A stretch of DNA of 64,000 nt from Bacteroidaceae bacterium. Lineage in GTDB: Bacteria; Bacteroidota; Bacteroidia; Bacteroidales; Bacteroidaceae. Shown here in pieces: positions 46,846 through 55,271 of this stretch; position 1 is the stretch's first letter, and every line of letters starts with the position of its first letter. The position numbers were made by a program, and so were the translations under genes. The notes under the pieces are model-generated. The model searched no databases. It saw nothing but the letters and a program-made list of their open reading frames with translations, and was not told the origin of the DNA. The stretch is from positions 1-64,000 of the forward strand of contig JAFVTT010000023.1 in NCBI GenBank assembly GCA_017503065.1, read 5' to 3'.

Positions 46846-47670
46846 TCAGATGGACGGGATGTCTTCGTCGTTCCCCATCATCGCTTTCTTGTATTCTTCA
46901 GCACTCTTGCGCAGCTGCTTGTATGACTGTATCTTGGCATGCACCATGTTGATGAACATCAGTATGATTGCCACGGCGGCAAAACTGAGCAGGTAATCCT
47001 TAATCCTCTCGATTAGAGGTTTGTATTCAGTCTCCTGTATGGTCTCGGATATGCTTTTCAGTTCTATGTAGTTTTCTTCAACCTTCTTCATGCGGTCCTG
47101 CAACTGGGCGTAGGTCTGTGCCGCCGCTCTTGCCGTTTCATAGTTCCTGTCCAACTCGGCAACGGCCAGTTGCTCCTTTACCTTCAGTTTCTCCAGCATG
47201 GGAGCCAGTTGCTCCAACTGCGAATACTGCCTTGCCTCTTCCAACCATTTATGGTATGGTTCCTGTTGTCCCTTTATATACTTCTCTGCCGTCAGGAAAG
47301 CCTCAAACGACTCCAGCCTTTGCCTTAGGGACTGTATGGTGTCGGTCAGTTGCTGCTTGTCCTCCTGGTATTTTGTCGTCAGGTCCAAGAGTTTTTCGTC
47401 CGAGGCTATATCCAGTTGGTACGCTTGTGTGAACACGTTCCATTTGTTGTCGATGGCAGCCATTTCCTTGTCTGCCTTTTCCAGTTGCTTCAGATTGGCA
47501 TAAGGCACATCTGCCGCTATGGCATTTATCTTGTCCACAAAGAGCAACAGTTTCCCTTCCAGTTCCAGCATATCAAAGGAAATGCTGTCTCCGGCAGTCT
47601 GTGCCTTAATCCCCGAACCAAGGAAAATCAGCACAGTACAAACAAAGGCTGTCAGTCCGTTTCTTCTCAT
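46846..47670 (-). CDS. Periplasmic coiled-coil, membrane-anchored protein
   Basis: A 274-aa protein from the ATG at 47670, which overlaps the stop of the preceding gene (ATGA). Signal peptide about 1-23 (VLIFLGSGIKAQ). Residues about 55-215 are long heptad-rich helices, and one membrane segment at about 224-243 (LLSFAAVAIILMFINMV) is followed by a short basic and acidic cytoplasmic tail. It thus spans the periplasm as a coiled coil anchored in the inner membrane, resembling structural parts of envelope-spanning complexes. I recognise no named family; it may be part of the membrane complex of the locus. Confidence 0.6.
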   Translation of the reverse strand: MRRNGLTAFVCTVLIFLGSGIKAQTAGDSISFDMLELEGKLLLFVDKINAIAADVPYANLKQLEKADKEMAAIDNKWNVFTQAYQLDIASDEKLLDLTTKYQEDKQQLTDTIQSLRQRLESFEAFLTAEKYIKGQQEPYHKWLEEARQYSQLEQLAPMLEKLKVKEQLAVAELDRNYETARAAAQTYAQLQDRMKKVEENYIELKSISETIQETEYKPLIERIKDYLLSFAAVAIILMFINMVHAKIQSYKQLRKSAEEYKKAMMGNDEDIPSI

Positions 47671-48818
47671 TTGTCTTTCTCGCAAGTCGTCTTAAAGTAC
47701 CTTTCGGCTTTCTGGAACACATCTACGGCAATCTGTTGCTCTTCGTTCAATTCCACGTCGGTGTACAGATATTGGTTCACCTCGTCAAGCAGTGCCCGGC
47801 ATCTTTTTATCAGGTCCTCCTTCTCCACAACATCAGACGATGTAACCCATCTTATCACATTCCGGTCAATAATCTTGGCAATACCCATTATCCTTTCTGC
47901 AGGCAGGGGCATCTCGGGCCTTTCATTCCTGATGGAGATGAAGATGTCTTTCAAGCGGCAGATGGAATCTACATAGTTGTTGTAATCCCGTATATAGGCG
48001 TTAATGGTAGGGCACGGATAAGTGTCCTTCCGTTTGGGGAACTGCTGTTCCAGCAACTGCCTCATTTCCTCCAGTACCTGCACAGACTCCTTGTTCATGC
48101 TTTCCTCCGACACATATCGCTGGTGCAGGTTCTCATAGGCGGTCCGTATGGTCTCGGCAGACAGTCGGGCCGCTTCTATTTCCTCTTCCTTGCCAAAGCA
48201 CGGGTTGCGGACAATCCGTATGTTGTACTTGCGGTCCAGTCTTGCAAGGTGCAGCACATCATAACGGTTCCTTTTTTTTGCCGATGGCTCCATTACAAAT
48301 ATGTCGTGCAGTGATATGGAGGCCAGCGTGTCCATGCCTGCAATGTCGAACTTCTGCTCTATGTAGTCGTTCTCCATTTTGTAGTCTGTGGGCTGTGGCG
48401 TCAGTCCATCGTAGTTTAGCCAACGCTGGAATACGAACTTCTTGTTGCAGCCCGGAATCTGGTCTTTAAGTTCATCGGTAAGCTTGTATTTCATATCAGG
48501 TGCGCTTTCCACCACATAGGGAAAATGCTCGGGGCGCAACTTGCCTCTGCGTACAACCTGCTTGTAACGTACGTTCTCGTTGAAGACAAACAGACTGCGG
48601 TACGACACCAGACTGACCGTCAGTGAATTTGTCGGTTCGTCAAAGATAATCTTCAGTATCATGTCCATGTCCCTTGCATCCTTCTTCAGTGAAATGGATT
48701 CTGCATAGGACTTTCCGTGTGCTACCGTAACGGTCTTCTGGTTCTGTGCCTTTAACGGACATAGGCCGCACAACACGGAAACCAGAACTGCTGCAATATA
48801 ATATAAGTGTCTTTTCAT
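47667..48818 (-). CDS. Exported protein of the conjugation/baseplate locus, 383 aa
   Basis: The ATG at 48818 gives MKRHLYYIAAVLVSVLCGL, a signal peptide to about residue 24. The first part (about 25-215) is beta-rich; the second half is predicted helical with coiled-coil character. Two or three cysteines in the mature part (PGCNKKF, RNPCFG, PCPTI) could form disulfides. No family is recognised. Spacing (20 nt after the E2 gene; 4-nt overlap with the next) makes it part of the operon, and its predicted periplasmic location suggests an envelope component. Confidence 0.6.
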   Translation of the reverse strand: MKRHLYYIAAVLVSVLCGLCPLKAQNQKTVTVAHGKSYAESISLKKDARDMDMILKIIFDEPTNSLTVSLVSYRSLFVFNENVRYKQVVRRGKLRPEHFPYVVESAPDMKYKLTDELKDQIPGCNKKFVFQRWLNYDGLTPQPTDYKMENDYIEQKFDIAGMDTLASISLHDIFVMEPSAKKRNRYDVLHLARLDRKYNIRIVRNPCFGKEEEIEAARLSAETIRTAYENLHQRYVSEESMNKESVQVLEEMRQLLEQQFPKRKDTYPCPTINAYIRDYNNYVDSICRLKDIFISIRNERPEMPLPAERIMGIAKIIDRNVIRWVTSSDVVEKEDLIKRCRALLDEVNQYLYTDVELNEEQQIAVDVFQKAERYFKTTCEKDK

Positions 48819-48838
48819 TGTTGTCTGTAGGTCTTTAT

Positions 48839-49441
48839 TCAGTCGAAGGCAATCCAGCCCATCGGCTCTCCTTGTCTCATCACCCATCTTGCCACTTTCA
48901 TGTCTTCCGGATAGGGAGGTTCCTGTCTGGCATGGTAGCGGTCGTATCTCAGGTACGATGCTATCCTCTCCACATACCAAGCCAGATCCATGTAGGAATC
49001 CGGTACATTCAGGCAAACCCTGCCGGCGAAGTCCCCGAAGTACCGTATATTGGGATGCCAGGGGTGGGGGATGGGGTTGCCTTCTTCGTCCTGTGTCAGG
49101 AAACGGAAGGCAGGCTGGCTGTCAATACAAGGATAGTCCTCGGGGATATCTATTGCCATCCTGAAGGTTGTTGCAAATACAGGTTCGTTGCTTACACCCG
49201 GTTCGTCCAGCCTCTCCAGGCGTTCCACTCCGCATATACTGCGGATGAGGTATGTTACCAGATACCGTGTCGGCAGTCCTGCCGCGTTCAGACCGGTAAC
49301 CTCAATTCCGATGTCCTGCCTTGCAGCCACACGCTCCTCCAACCGCTTCCATTCGTAAAGAAGCCTGCGGTTGCGCCCGGTCAGTTTTTGTCCGTCTATG
49401 CTTTCCGGCCCTGGTGTCAGGAGAGTGTTCTGTGCAGTCAT
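48839..49441 (-). CDS. E2 ubiquitin-conjugating enzyme-like protein
   Basis: A 200-aa protein with the E2 (UBC) fold signature. The proline-rich strand DIPEDYPCIDSQPAFRFLT matches the F-P-x-x-Y-P...F-x-T core of eukaryotic E2s. It is followed by HPWHPNIRYFG, in which H129-P130-N131 is the E2 HPN motif, and GRVCLN with the catalytic cysteine C143. N131 and C143 are 12 residues apart, longer than in common eukaryotic E2s. The tail WYVERIASYL matches the helix after the active site. It lies 5 nt after the ubiquitin-like gene. It is expected to receive the Ubl from the E1-like protein and pass it to targets, perhaps guided by the RING-like 802-aa protein. Confidence 0.85.
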   Translation of the reverse strand: MTAQNTLLTPGPESIDGQKLTGRNRRLLYEWKRLEERVAARQDIGIEVTGLNAAGLPTRYLVTYLIRSICGVERLERLDEPGVSNEPVFATTFRMAIDIPEDYPCIDSQPAFRFLTQDEEGNPIPHPWHPNIRYFGDFAGRVCLNVPDSYMDLAWYVERIASYLRYDRYHARQEPPYPEDMKVARWVMRQGEPMGWIAFD

Positions 49442-49446
49442 CTGTC

Positions 49447-49764
49447 TTATCCCGGGAACGGGTCAGGGACCAAGAACAGGGAATCCCCGTTCTGGATGTT
49501 ATAGTCTGCCAAGGTCTGGTCGGTCTTGCCTATGCGGGGTCTCAGCACCCTTATTTCATTCACTTCTGTATCCTCCTTGCCGAAAAAGTAGTCGAGGGGA
49601 GCGCCTGTTTCGTCTATTGAGGGGAAGTCGAATATCAGCCTTCCGTCCTTGCCGATAGCATGCTTCAGGTTGCTCATCAGCGTTGAAAGCGGAGCTTCGG
49701 GGTTTACTATGCGGAACTTCACTTTCTTGTTCTTGTAGATTATGTTCAGAAAAAAGTCTTCCAT
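49447..49764 (-). CDS. Ubiquitin-like protein
   Basis: A 105-aa beta-grasp protein. The N-terminal hairpin FFLNIIYKNKKVKFRIV and the C-terminal half match ubiquitin-like folds. Residues 84-99, TLADYNIQNGDSLFLV, align directly with the ubiquitin segment TLSDYNIQKESTLHLV. The chain ends DPFPG with a single exposed C-terminal glycine (G105) instead of Gly-Gly and no extra residues after it, so no processing protease would be needed. A loop insertion of about 15 residues (around 48-65) is larger than in ubiquitin. YukD/EsaB proteins of type VII systems are the nearest secretion-linked analogues. Confidence 0.85.
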   Translation of the reverse strand: MEDFFLNIIYKNKKVKFRIVNPEAPLSTLMSNLKHAIGKDGRLIFDFPSIDETGAPLDYFFGKEDTEVNEIRVLRPRIGKTDQTLADYNIQNGDSLFLVPDPFPG

Positions 49765-49796
49765 ATCTCTTTCCTTGTATTATTCACTTTATGTTG

Positions 49797-51467
49797 TTAC
49801 CCGATGACAATTTTCAACTGTATCGGGTACATTGACGCGCTGCGTACTTCCATCATCTTCTGCAACACCATTTCTGCCTGCGGAATCTTGTCGGCAAAAC
49901 TTCGCTGCACAAAGATGTCGTCCGCCAGCGTTATGACCACTTCCGTTTCAAAGCCGCCGCCCTGGTCTGCACTTACGCTGTTCCTTACGCTGATATTCCT
50001 GATCTGTGATGAGGCAATGTTGTATCTTACCAGCATCTCATTGTAGCAGAATATCTTCAGGTCGGCAGGTGTCACCAGTCTGTTTCCCGTTACCATGAAG
50101 TAGCGCGACAGACTATGCTGGGCATCTGCTCCCTGCACTTCATCATGGCCGGGCACATACCCGCCGGTCCTTTTCGTCCCGGCAAGCGACAAACCTGTGG
50201 GCACGCCGGTAATGTTGCCTCCCTCCAGTACGTTGTTGGCGGCACTTCCCTGTGTGGTCAGATAGTTTACGTGAAGCGACTCCTCCTCGTGACCTTCCGC
50301 CTTCTTCAGTATCAGGTACATCCCGGAGGTGAAGGCATCCGGCGTTTCCTCCACGTATTTCACCAGAGTCTTCAGCCATTGGTACAGGCGTGCCCCATCC
50401 AGTCCGTTCCGTGCCCTCTCAACCTGCATGAAGGCATAGTAGTCTGTGGAATACTTGTCCAGTATGCAGTGCAACAGTCTCAGGAGACCGTTCACGTTGA
50501 AGCGTTGTGTTGCCGCACGGCGTATCACGAATGGGGTGTCTCCGCCAAACATCTGGTCGGCAGACGGTCTCAGCAGATGCAGCATCTGCTCCTTGGGGGC
50601 AATGTGGGCTATGGGGGCATCGGAGGACAAGCGCACGCTTCTTTGCGCCACATTAACCAGTACGGTGGTGTTTAACAGAAGTTTTGTCTTGTCGAAGGCA
50701 AAGTCTGTGCCGATTCCCTTGAATTCGAAAATCAGGTTCAGGCTGTCGTTGGCCTGCTTTACCGGCTCCTCCTGCCAACGGTCCACCACGAACATCCTCT
50801 TGTTGTGCCGGGCAAACAGGTCGAACCATGTTGCACCGGCATCAAACGCCAATGCCGTGTTGTACAGTTGTGTGTCTATGGAGAAGCAGTCTGCCAGCGG
50901 CAGGTTAGCGTATTGCCAAGGCTTTACCAGTTCCACCCGGCGCCCGTTCAGTGTAACCTCCAGATCCTTGAATTGCTCGTTGTCCACCATGAAGGCCAGC
51001 CCTCCCAGACTGGTAACAGGTTCCTTGAAGTTCAAAGTTACCTTCCATCTTCGTGCATCCATCCTCTCAATGGCTTTCACGGAAGCATGGAAGACCTTTG
51101 TCTTCAGCAATGGCATGAAGTCGCACTCGGCACCTCCGATCTGGAATGTATGCCGGCTGTCCAGTTCCATTTCCGCAACGCTTTCGTCGGTAGAGGTCTG
51201 TATGATCGTGCTTGCGGGTATGGCATGCGTCAGTTCGTGTGGAATCAGCATTTGTGCAAAGTCATCCAGCACCTCAGCCTTCAGACGTTCCAGTTCGCCC
51301 TCGGCGATATATTCCTGGTAAGCCAATGCCGTCATCAGCAGCGACACTACGGGATCTTTCTCTATCCCTTCCAGGTGCTCTGCCTGATTTCCCTGCTTCC
51401 AGATGGCTATGGCTTCCTTTGTCAGTTCCTCCGCAATCTGCTGGGTTGCATATATCTTCTGTCTCAT
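49797..51467 (-). CDS. tssF: TssF-like baseplate protein
   Basis: A 556-aa protein with the TssF N-terminal pattern: HLEGIEKDPVVSLLMTALAY, LERLKAEVLDDFAQMLIP, and HAIPASTIIQ, corresponding to the family's DPxVxxLLxxxAfl and the P-x-P-S segment. The middle is beta-rich with cysteine-poor repeats; the C-terminus includes LVTPADLKIFCYNEML. TssF is the large baseplate wedge of type VI systems, forming a TssF2-TssG core. Here it sits between the TssE-like and Ubl genes, 30 and 32 nt apart. The short relative length and the absence of a sheath gene nearby mean it could belong to a divergent system. Confidence 0.7.
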   Translation of the reverse strand: MRQKIYATQQIAEELTKEAIAIWKQGNQAEHLEGIEKDPVVSLLMTALAYQEYIAEGELERLKAEVLDDFAQMLIPHELTHAIPASTIIQTSTDESVAEMELDSRHTFQIGGAECDFMPLLKTKVFHASVKAIERMDARRWKVTLNFKEPVTSLGGLAFMVDNEQFKDLEVTLNGRRVELVKPWQYANLPLADCFSIDTQLYNTALAFDAGATWFDLFARHNKRMFVVDRWQEEPVKQANDSLNLIFEFKGIGTDFAFDKTKLLLNTTVLVNVAQRSVRLSSDAPIAHIAPKEQMLHLLRPSADQMFGGDTPFVIRRAATQRFNVNGLLRLLHCILDKYSTDYYAFMQVERARNGLDGARLYQWLKTLVKYVEETPDAFTSGMYLILKKAEGHEEESLHVNYLTTQGSAANNVLEGGNITGVPTGLSLAGTKRTGGYVPGHDEVQGADAQHSLSRYFMVTGNRLVTPADLKIFCYNEMLVRYNIASSQIRNISVRNSVSADQGGGFETEVVITLADDIFVQRSFADKIPQAEMVLQKMMEVRSASMYPIQLKIVIG

Positions 51468-51497
51468 ACGCTCCTGTGCTTAATGCATCCTGTGCCG

Positions 51498-51938
51498 TCA
51501 GGCCCAGATGTCAAGTGTGTTCTGGTACTTGTATTCACTGCCGGTTTCAGCCAATGTGCCCTTCACCACTATGTATATTTTCTTGTGTTCGCGGATGTAG
51601 GACATCGTCACTGCCACATCACGCAATCTTGTCTCGTACCGTTCTATCAGTTGTTTCAGGTCCACGGCAAAGGTGTTCACATTCCTTGATGAGCCTGAAA
51701 TCTTCTTGTTGTACACGTCTGTAGTATCGTGCTCTGTGGAGTCCAGAACCACGCCCTCCTTTTCGTCGAATATCTCGAACTTCAGGTTATTGAAGATGAA
51801 TCCCATTTCCTGGTCCGACGGATTTCCGCCCACCTGTGTGGTAAGCAGCATGTCCAGGTGCTGGTCTATCGACTGCTTGTCCGAGGATGTACGTTTCAGT
51901 CTTCCCCTTTCTATGGTCAGAGGTATGTTCAGTCTCAT
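51498..51938 (-). CDS. tssE: TssE/gp25-like baseplate protein
   Basis: A 146-aa protein with a gp25-type core: DMLLTTQVGGNPSDQEMGF corresponds to the family's LLxTRxGExxxxPExG. The following helix and strands (TFAVDLKQLIERYETRLRDVAVTM) complete the wedge fold. gp25/TssE nucleates sheath assembly on the baseplate. It is 7 nt downstream of the TssK-like gene and 30 nt upstream of TssF. Confidence 0.65.
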   Translation of the reverse strand: MRLNIPLTIERGRLKRTSSDKQSIDQHLDMLLTTQVGGNPSDQEMGFIFNNLKFEIFDEKEGVVLDSTEHDTTDVYNKKISGSSRNVNTFAVDLKQLIERYETRLRDVAVTMSYIREHKKIYIVVKGTLAETGSEYKYQNTLDIWA

Positions 51939-51945
51939 TGTCGGC

Positions 51946-53091
51946 TTAGATTAGTGGCATGAATTCGTCTTCCTCCTCCTCTTCCTGAGGCACGTACAAG
52001 GCGTTGTACAACGCATCGTAAAGCCCCTGGTACAGTTGGCCGTGCAGTTGTTTGGCCATATCCTCTTCCAGCCACTGGTACAGTTCCCGCTTGAAGTTTC
52101 CGTTTATGTATTCCGACAGGGAGTCCATCAGCGAATCATAGATTTCCCGTTTCAGCGCATCGTGCACCTCGGTGTATAGTTTCTCTTTCAGTTCGGGAAA
52201 CAGTTTCTGGTACAGTTCCTCCTTGATCTGTGCCTTCAGTTCCTCGAAGTCTATCTTGTCATCCTCTGGTGTCACCCCGTCCAGCAGGGTTGACGCCCCA
52301 TGCAGGTACTCAGCCAGCCATTTCAACCATGCCGCCACATCGTAGAAGGAACATTCCATCGGCTCTGTCCTGCCCTCCGTGTTGGGCGACATGATATAGT
52401 AGTCCACCGCCTGCACCAGTTCCTGCAAAGTCTCCACCATCTGCTGTACCCTGTTTTTCATACTGAAGTTTCTCAGCACGAAGGCATAGCGTGTCAGACT
52501 TCTTTTGGCTTCGCCTGATTGCAGGTGCCCATGAACGGCAATTGCCCCCACCTTGTCGGCCAGATCCTGTAGTATTGCTGCATATCTTTCTTCAGATTCC
52601 AGCACGAGGAACGGCGGTATATAGTCACGGTCTATGGAGAACATTCCCTCTTCCACCCTGAACTTCATCAGTGGCATGTGGCCGTTCTTTTCCAGTTCCT
52701 CCAGAGTATAGATTCCGAATTTCGTTTCCGGGCGCAGCATGGGTACACGTTCCTTGGTATAGGACTGCATCTGTTCCGTTTGCGAACATCCCAGGTAATA
52801 TTCCCTGCCGTAGAGCATGGGTATGTCCACCACCACGTTTTCGTCCACGTGAAGCAGGTCTCCCGAAGGCATCAGTGCCGTCACTGTGAGCGGAGAGATT
52901 TCCAGCGTCTTCTTGACAAAGGCGCCTGACTGGCAGAATGTGGTGCCCGGCAGGATGCCGAATTGCGTACCGTAGGCTATCCGCCTTGTCAGCGTCATGT
53001 TGCCGGCAGTGCAGTTGTCCATCTCCACAAAGGTCTGTGCGGAGAGTTCCATTCCGTTTTTCCAGTCTATTCTGGCATTAATGTCTTTCAT
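51946..53091 (-). CDS. tssK: TssK-like baseplate adaptor
   Basis: A 381-aa protein beginning with IDWKNGMELSAQTFVEMDN, which fits the TssK start motif W-x-x-G-M-x-L-x-x-Q-x-F-x-x-D. Beta-rich N-terminal and helical middle regions follow. The final third is strongly acidic and coiled-coil-like, with repeats containing YQWLEEDMAKQL and EEEEEDE near the C-terminus, which is not usual for TssK and may be a new binding module. TssK links the baseplate to the membrane complex in type VI systems. It overlaps the TssG-like gene by 14 nt and precedes the TssE-like gene by 7 nt. Confidence 0.65.
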   Translation of the reverse strand: MKDINARIDWKNGMELSAQTFVEMDNCTAGNMTLTRRIAYGTQFGILPGTTFCQSGAFVKKTLEISPLTVTALMPSGDLLHVDENVVVDIPMLYGREYYLGCSQTEQMQSYTKERVPMLRPETKFGIYTLEELEKNGHMPLMKFRVEEGMFSIDRDYIPPFLVLESEERYAAILQDLADKVGAIAVHGHLQSGEAKRSLTRYAFVLRNFSMKNRVQQMVETLQELVQAVDYYIMSPNTEGRTEPMECSFYDVAAWLKWLAEYLHGASTLLDGVTPEDDKIDFEELKAQIKEELYQKLFPELKEKLYTEVHDALKREIYDSLMDSLSEYINGNFKRELYQWLEEDMAKQLHGQLYQGLYDALYNALYVPQEEEEEDEFMPLI

Positions 53092-53869
53092 CGGTCCGTG
53101 TGTTATAGTTCAGAGTCAAGCCTGCGCCCATTGTTGCCGGGCGGTTGCATTTCAACTCTATCAGGCATTTTGTATCGAAGGGCATGAACCATTCCTGCAT
53201 GAACAGGCACAGTTCCTCCATTTGCTTCTGTTTGTCGTTATAGGCGGTGTTGTCCAGCGAAGGCATCCACACCTGGTATTCTACCAGGGGCTGGCTTCCG
53301 TTTTTCCGCCCGGTGTGATTGTATTGTCCGGTTGTCATCGTCACCCGGTGTCCGGTCAGGGCCTGCAGCACATCGCACAAAGCATGTATGTCGCCCCTCC
53401 TCCGGTTCACCACAGGCAAGAGTGCCATCATTTGGCGCACATAGACGTTCTGCTCTTCCTTGCGGTTCAGATGGAAATATGTCTCCAGGAGACTGTCCAG
53501 TTTGTTTTCCAGCAGTTCTGCCAGTTTCTCCTCGTTCCTGAGGCTCCTTCTCAGCATACGCGAATCAAAAGGCCTGAACAGTTCTTCCAGTCTTGCCTTT
53601 CTCCTCCTGACCTGCTCATACTTGCCTTTGAAGTCCTTGCCCCGGAGTTCCTGCTCTGTGGCTATCAGCCCCTGTGGCAGCAGTTTCAGCATACCGTCGC
53701 GGGCCAGAGTCACCCATCCCTCTTCCCCGTCTATCCTGATGGCATCCTCGTTGTAGTTGCGGTAGAAGGTACCTTTGCAGTTGGCCACCCACCGTTGCAT
53801 CAGTTCGGGGTAGAGATAGTTGAGCAGCACTTCCGCTCTCAGTCCCTGTATGTCGTTCTGTATGGTCAT
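53078..53869 (-). CDS. TssG-like baseplate wedge protein
   Basis: A 263-aa protein whose RRRGDIHALCDVLQALTGHRV segment (about 171-191, the first 20 shown) resembles the RGxxxGLxxxLxxxxG(x)PV stretch of TssG and phage wedge proteins. It has a GMLKLLPQGL segment and a long charged helical middle (about 90-165). TssG pairs with two TssF subunits. The match is weaker than for TssF or TssK and depends partly on position: it overlaps both the E1-like gene (ATGA) and the TssK-like gene. Confidence 0.5.
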   Translation of the reverse strand: MTIQNDIQGLRAEVLLNYLYPELMQRWVANCKGTFYRNYNEDAIRIDGEEGWVTLARDGMLKLLPQGLIATEQELRGKDFKGKYEQVRRRKARLEELFRPFDSRMLRRSLRNEEKLAELLENKLDSLLETYFHLNRKEEQNVYVRQMMALLPVVNRRRGDIHALCDVLQALTGHRVTMTTGQYNHTGRKNGSQPLVEYQVWMPSLDNTAYNDKQKQMEELCLFMQEWFMPFDTKCLIELKCNRPATMGAGLTLNYNTRTDERH

Positions 53870-55113
53870 TGCTCTTCTGCCCTGTCTTTGTTCTGTTTCT
53901 CCTGTGCCACGCTATCCGCCGGGGCCAGTTCCACAAAGTGTTCTCCGTTGTCCGTCCTCACGTGCAGCACGTCCATGTCCGGTATGCCCAGTTGCTGCAA
54001 GGTCAGGTTGCCGTACGGGAAGTCTGTTCCCATCACCCTGAACTCGTGCTGGCAGGACCCTTCAATCTCATCCGGTTCCAATCCCAAGGCATCGGTCAGG
54101 AAGCGTGCCACCTTGCTTTCGGGGAGCATCACCTGCACTTTCCTGCCGTCGCTCCTTTGTTCTATGTAGTCTACCCAGGCCTGGTTCCTGAGCACTATTC
54201 TTGTGCCTCGTCCGCCCAAGTGCCCTTCCAACAGTTTCAGTGCTTCCTGCAACGTGTGGCGGAAGGTCAGTGTGGGGTGTACCGTTATAGGCTCCCATTT
54301 GTCATGCACGGGGCAGTCGTCGTCCCATCCTCTGTGTTCTATCAGGCGTGAGGTCAGATGCTGTCCTTCATAGTAGAACATTTTGCCGCACAACGAGGTC
54401 AGTTCTCCCCGCAGGGTTTCTTCCCCGTGTATCAGTTTCATTGCCTCTTGTGCCTGTACGGCTCCTATTACCGAAGCCACCACCGGTGTTGTGGGTACTC
54501 GCCGTGCCTCCACGTCCTGCTTTATCAGTTCCCGGCACGACACGTTTCGTTTCAGTTCCTTCCATGCCCCGGGTTCCATGGTGCATGCGTAGCAGTTCTT
54601 GCCGGGAACAAACACCTTTGCCACGCCTTCCATGCCTTTTATGCCTCCGTCCACCCAGGGCACTCCTGCCCTCATGCACAGACGGTTCAGCATGTACCTG
54701 GCCTTTCTGTTGTCCAGACATCCCACTACGGCATCCATGCGCCTTATCAGTCCCAACCCAACTTCCGTACAGATGTCGGCCACCAATGGCGTTACCTCTA
54801 CATTGGGGTTGAGCCTTTTTATGGCATGTGCAGCGGCATGGACTTTATGGCATGCTTCTCTGGCATCCTCTTGCGTAAACAGCACGGAGCGTGTCAGGTT
54901 GCTGTATTCCACCCTGTCGAAGTCTACCAGCCACAAATGCCCCACTCCGAAGAGGGCAAGGTCCTTGGCAACTTCGTTTCCCAAGGCTCCGCATCCGACC
55001 ACCATCACGCGGGCACCGCTCACCTTGTGCTGCTTCCACCACGAGAGTTTCGGGAAGATGTCTTCTCCCCATCCCATGTGTGCTTCTTCAAGGCTGGTGT
55101 TGGCCGTTTCCAT
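53866..55113 (-). CDS. E1-like (ThiF/MoeB-fold) activating enzyme with C-terminal beta-grasp-like domain
   Basis: A 415-aa protein. The Rossmann adenylation domain has VVGCGALGNEVAKDLALFG (G40-G45), VDFDRVEYSNLTR and CLDNRKARYMLN. Zinc ligands are likely C174 and C177 (NCYACT) with C267 and H270 (DCPVH). C193 (RNVSCREL) sits where E1s such as UBA3 carry the catalytic cysteine and is the candidate for Ubl thioester formation. Residues about 275-400 form an extra domain ending in LTLQQLGIPDMDVLHVR, which resembles the last strand of ubiquitin-like folds and may correspond to an E2-recruiting module. It is the first gene of the minus-strand operon, with a -7 box 27 nt upstream. Confidence 0.85.
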   Translation of the reverse strand: METANTSLEEAHMGWGEDIFPKLSWWKQHKVSGARVMVVGCGALGNEVAKDLALFGVGHLWLVDFDRVEYSNLTRSVLFTQEDAREACHKVHAAAHAIKRLNPNVEVTPLVADICTEVGLGLIRRMDAVVGCLDNRKARYMLNRLCMRAGVPWVDGGIKGMEGVAKVFVPGKNCYACTMEPGAWKELKRNVSCRELIKQDVEARRVPTTPVVASVIGAVQAQEAMKLIHGEETLRGELTSLCGKMFYYEGQHLTSRLIEHRGWDDDCPVHDKWEPITVHPTLTFRHTLQEALKLLEGHLGGRGTRIVLRNQAWVDYIEQRSDGRKVQVMLPESKVARFLTDALGLEPDEIEGSCQHEFRVMGTDFPYGNLTLQQLGIPDMDVLHVRTDNGEHFVELAPADSVAQEKQNKDRAEEQ

Positions 55114-55139
55114 TGCTCGCGCTCGCGTTTTATTAGGTA

Positions 55140-55147
55140 CAAAGGTA
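55140..55147 (-). promoter_or_regulatory. -7 promoter box for the E1-led operon
   Basis: The minus strand reads TACCTTTG, matching TAnnTTTG, 27 nt upstream of the E1-like gene. A hairpin ACGTTTTT...AAAAACGT (55178-55198) lies a little further upstream, close to the divergent PEGA gene start. Confidence 0.55.
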
Positions 55148-55271
55148 GGAAAACATTGGGAAATACTGCGCTTTGTAACGTTTTTTTTTCAAAAACGTCA
55201 AAAAGACGGCGCCATTTCTCTCTACTTATTGCAAAAAAGCGTACCTTCGGACTCAAAATGTTGGAAATCAT

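Noticed and set aside
48819..49016. N-terminal extension of the 383-aa envelope protein
   Set aside because: The extra 66 residues overlap the E2-like gene; the internal ATG gives a good signal peptide.
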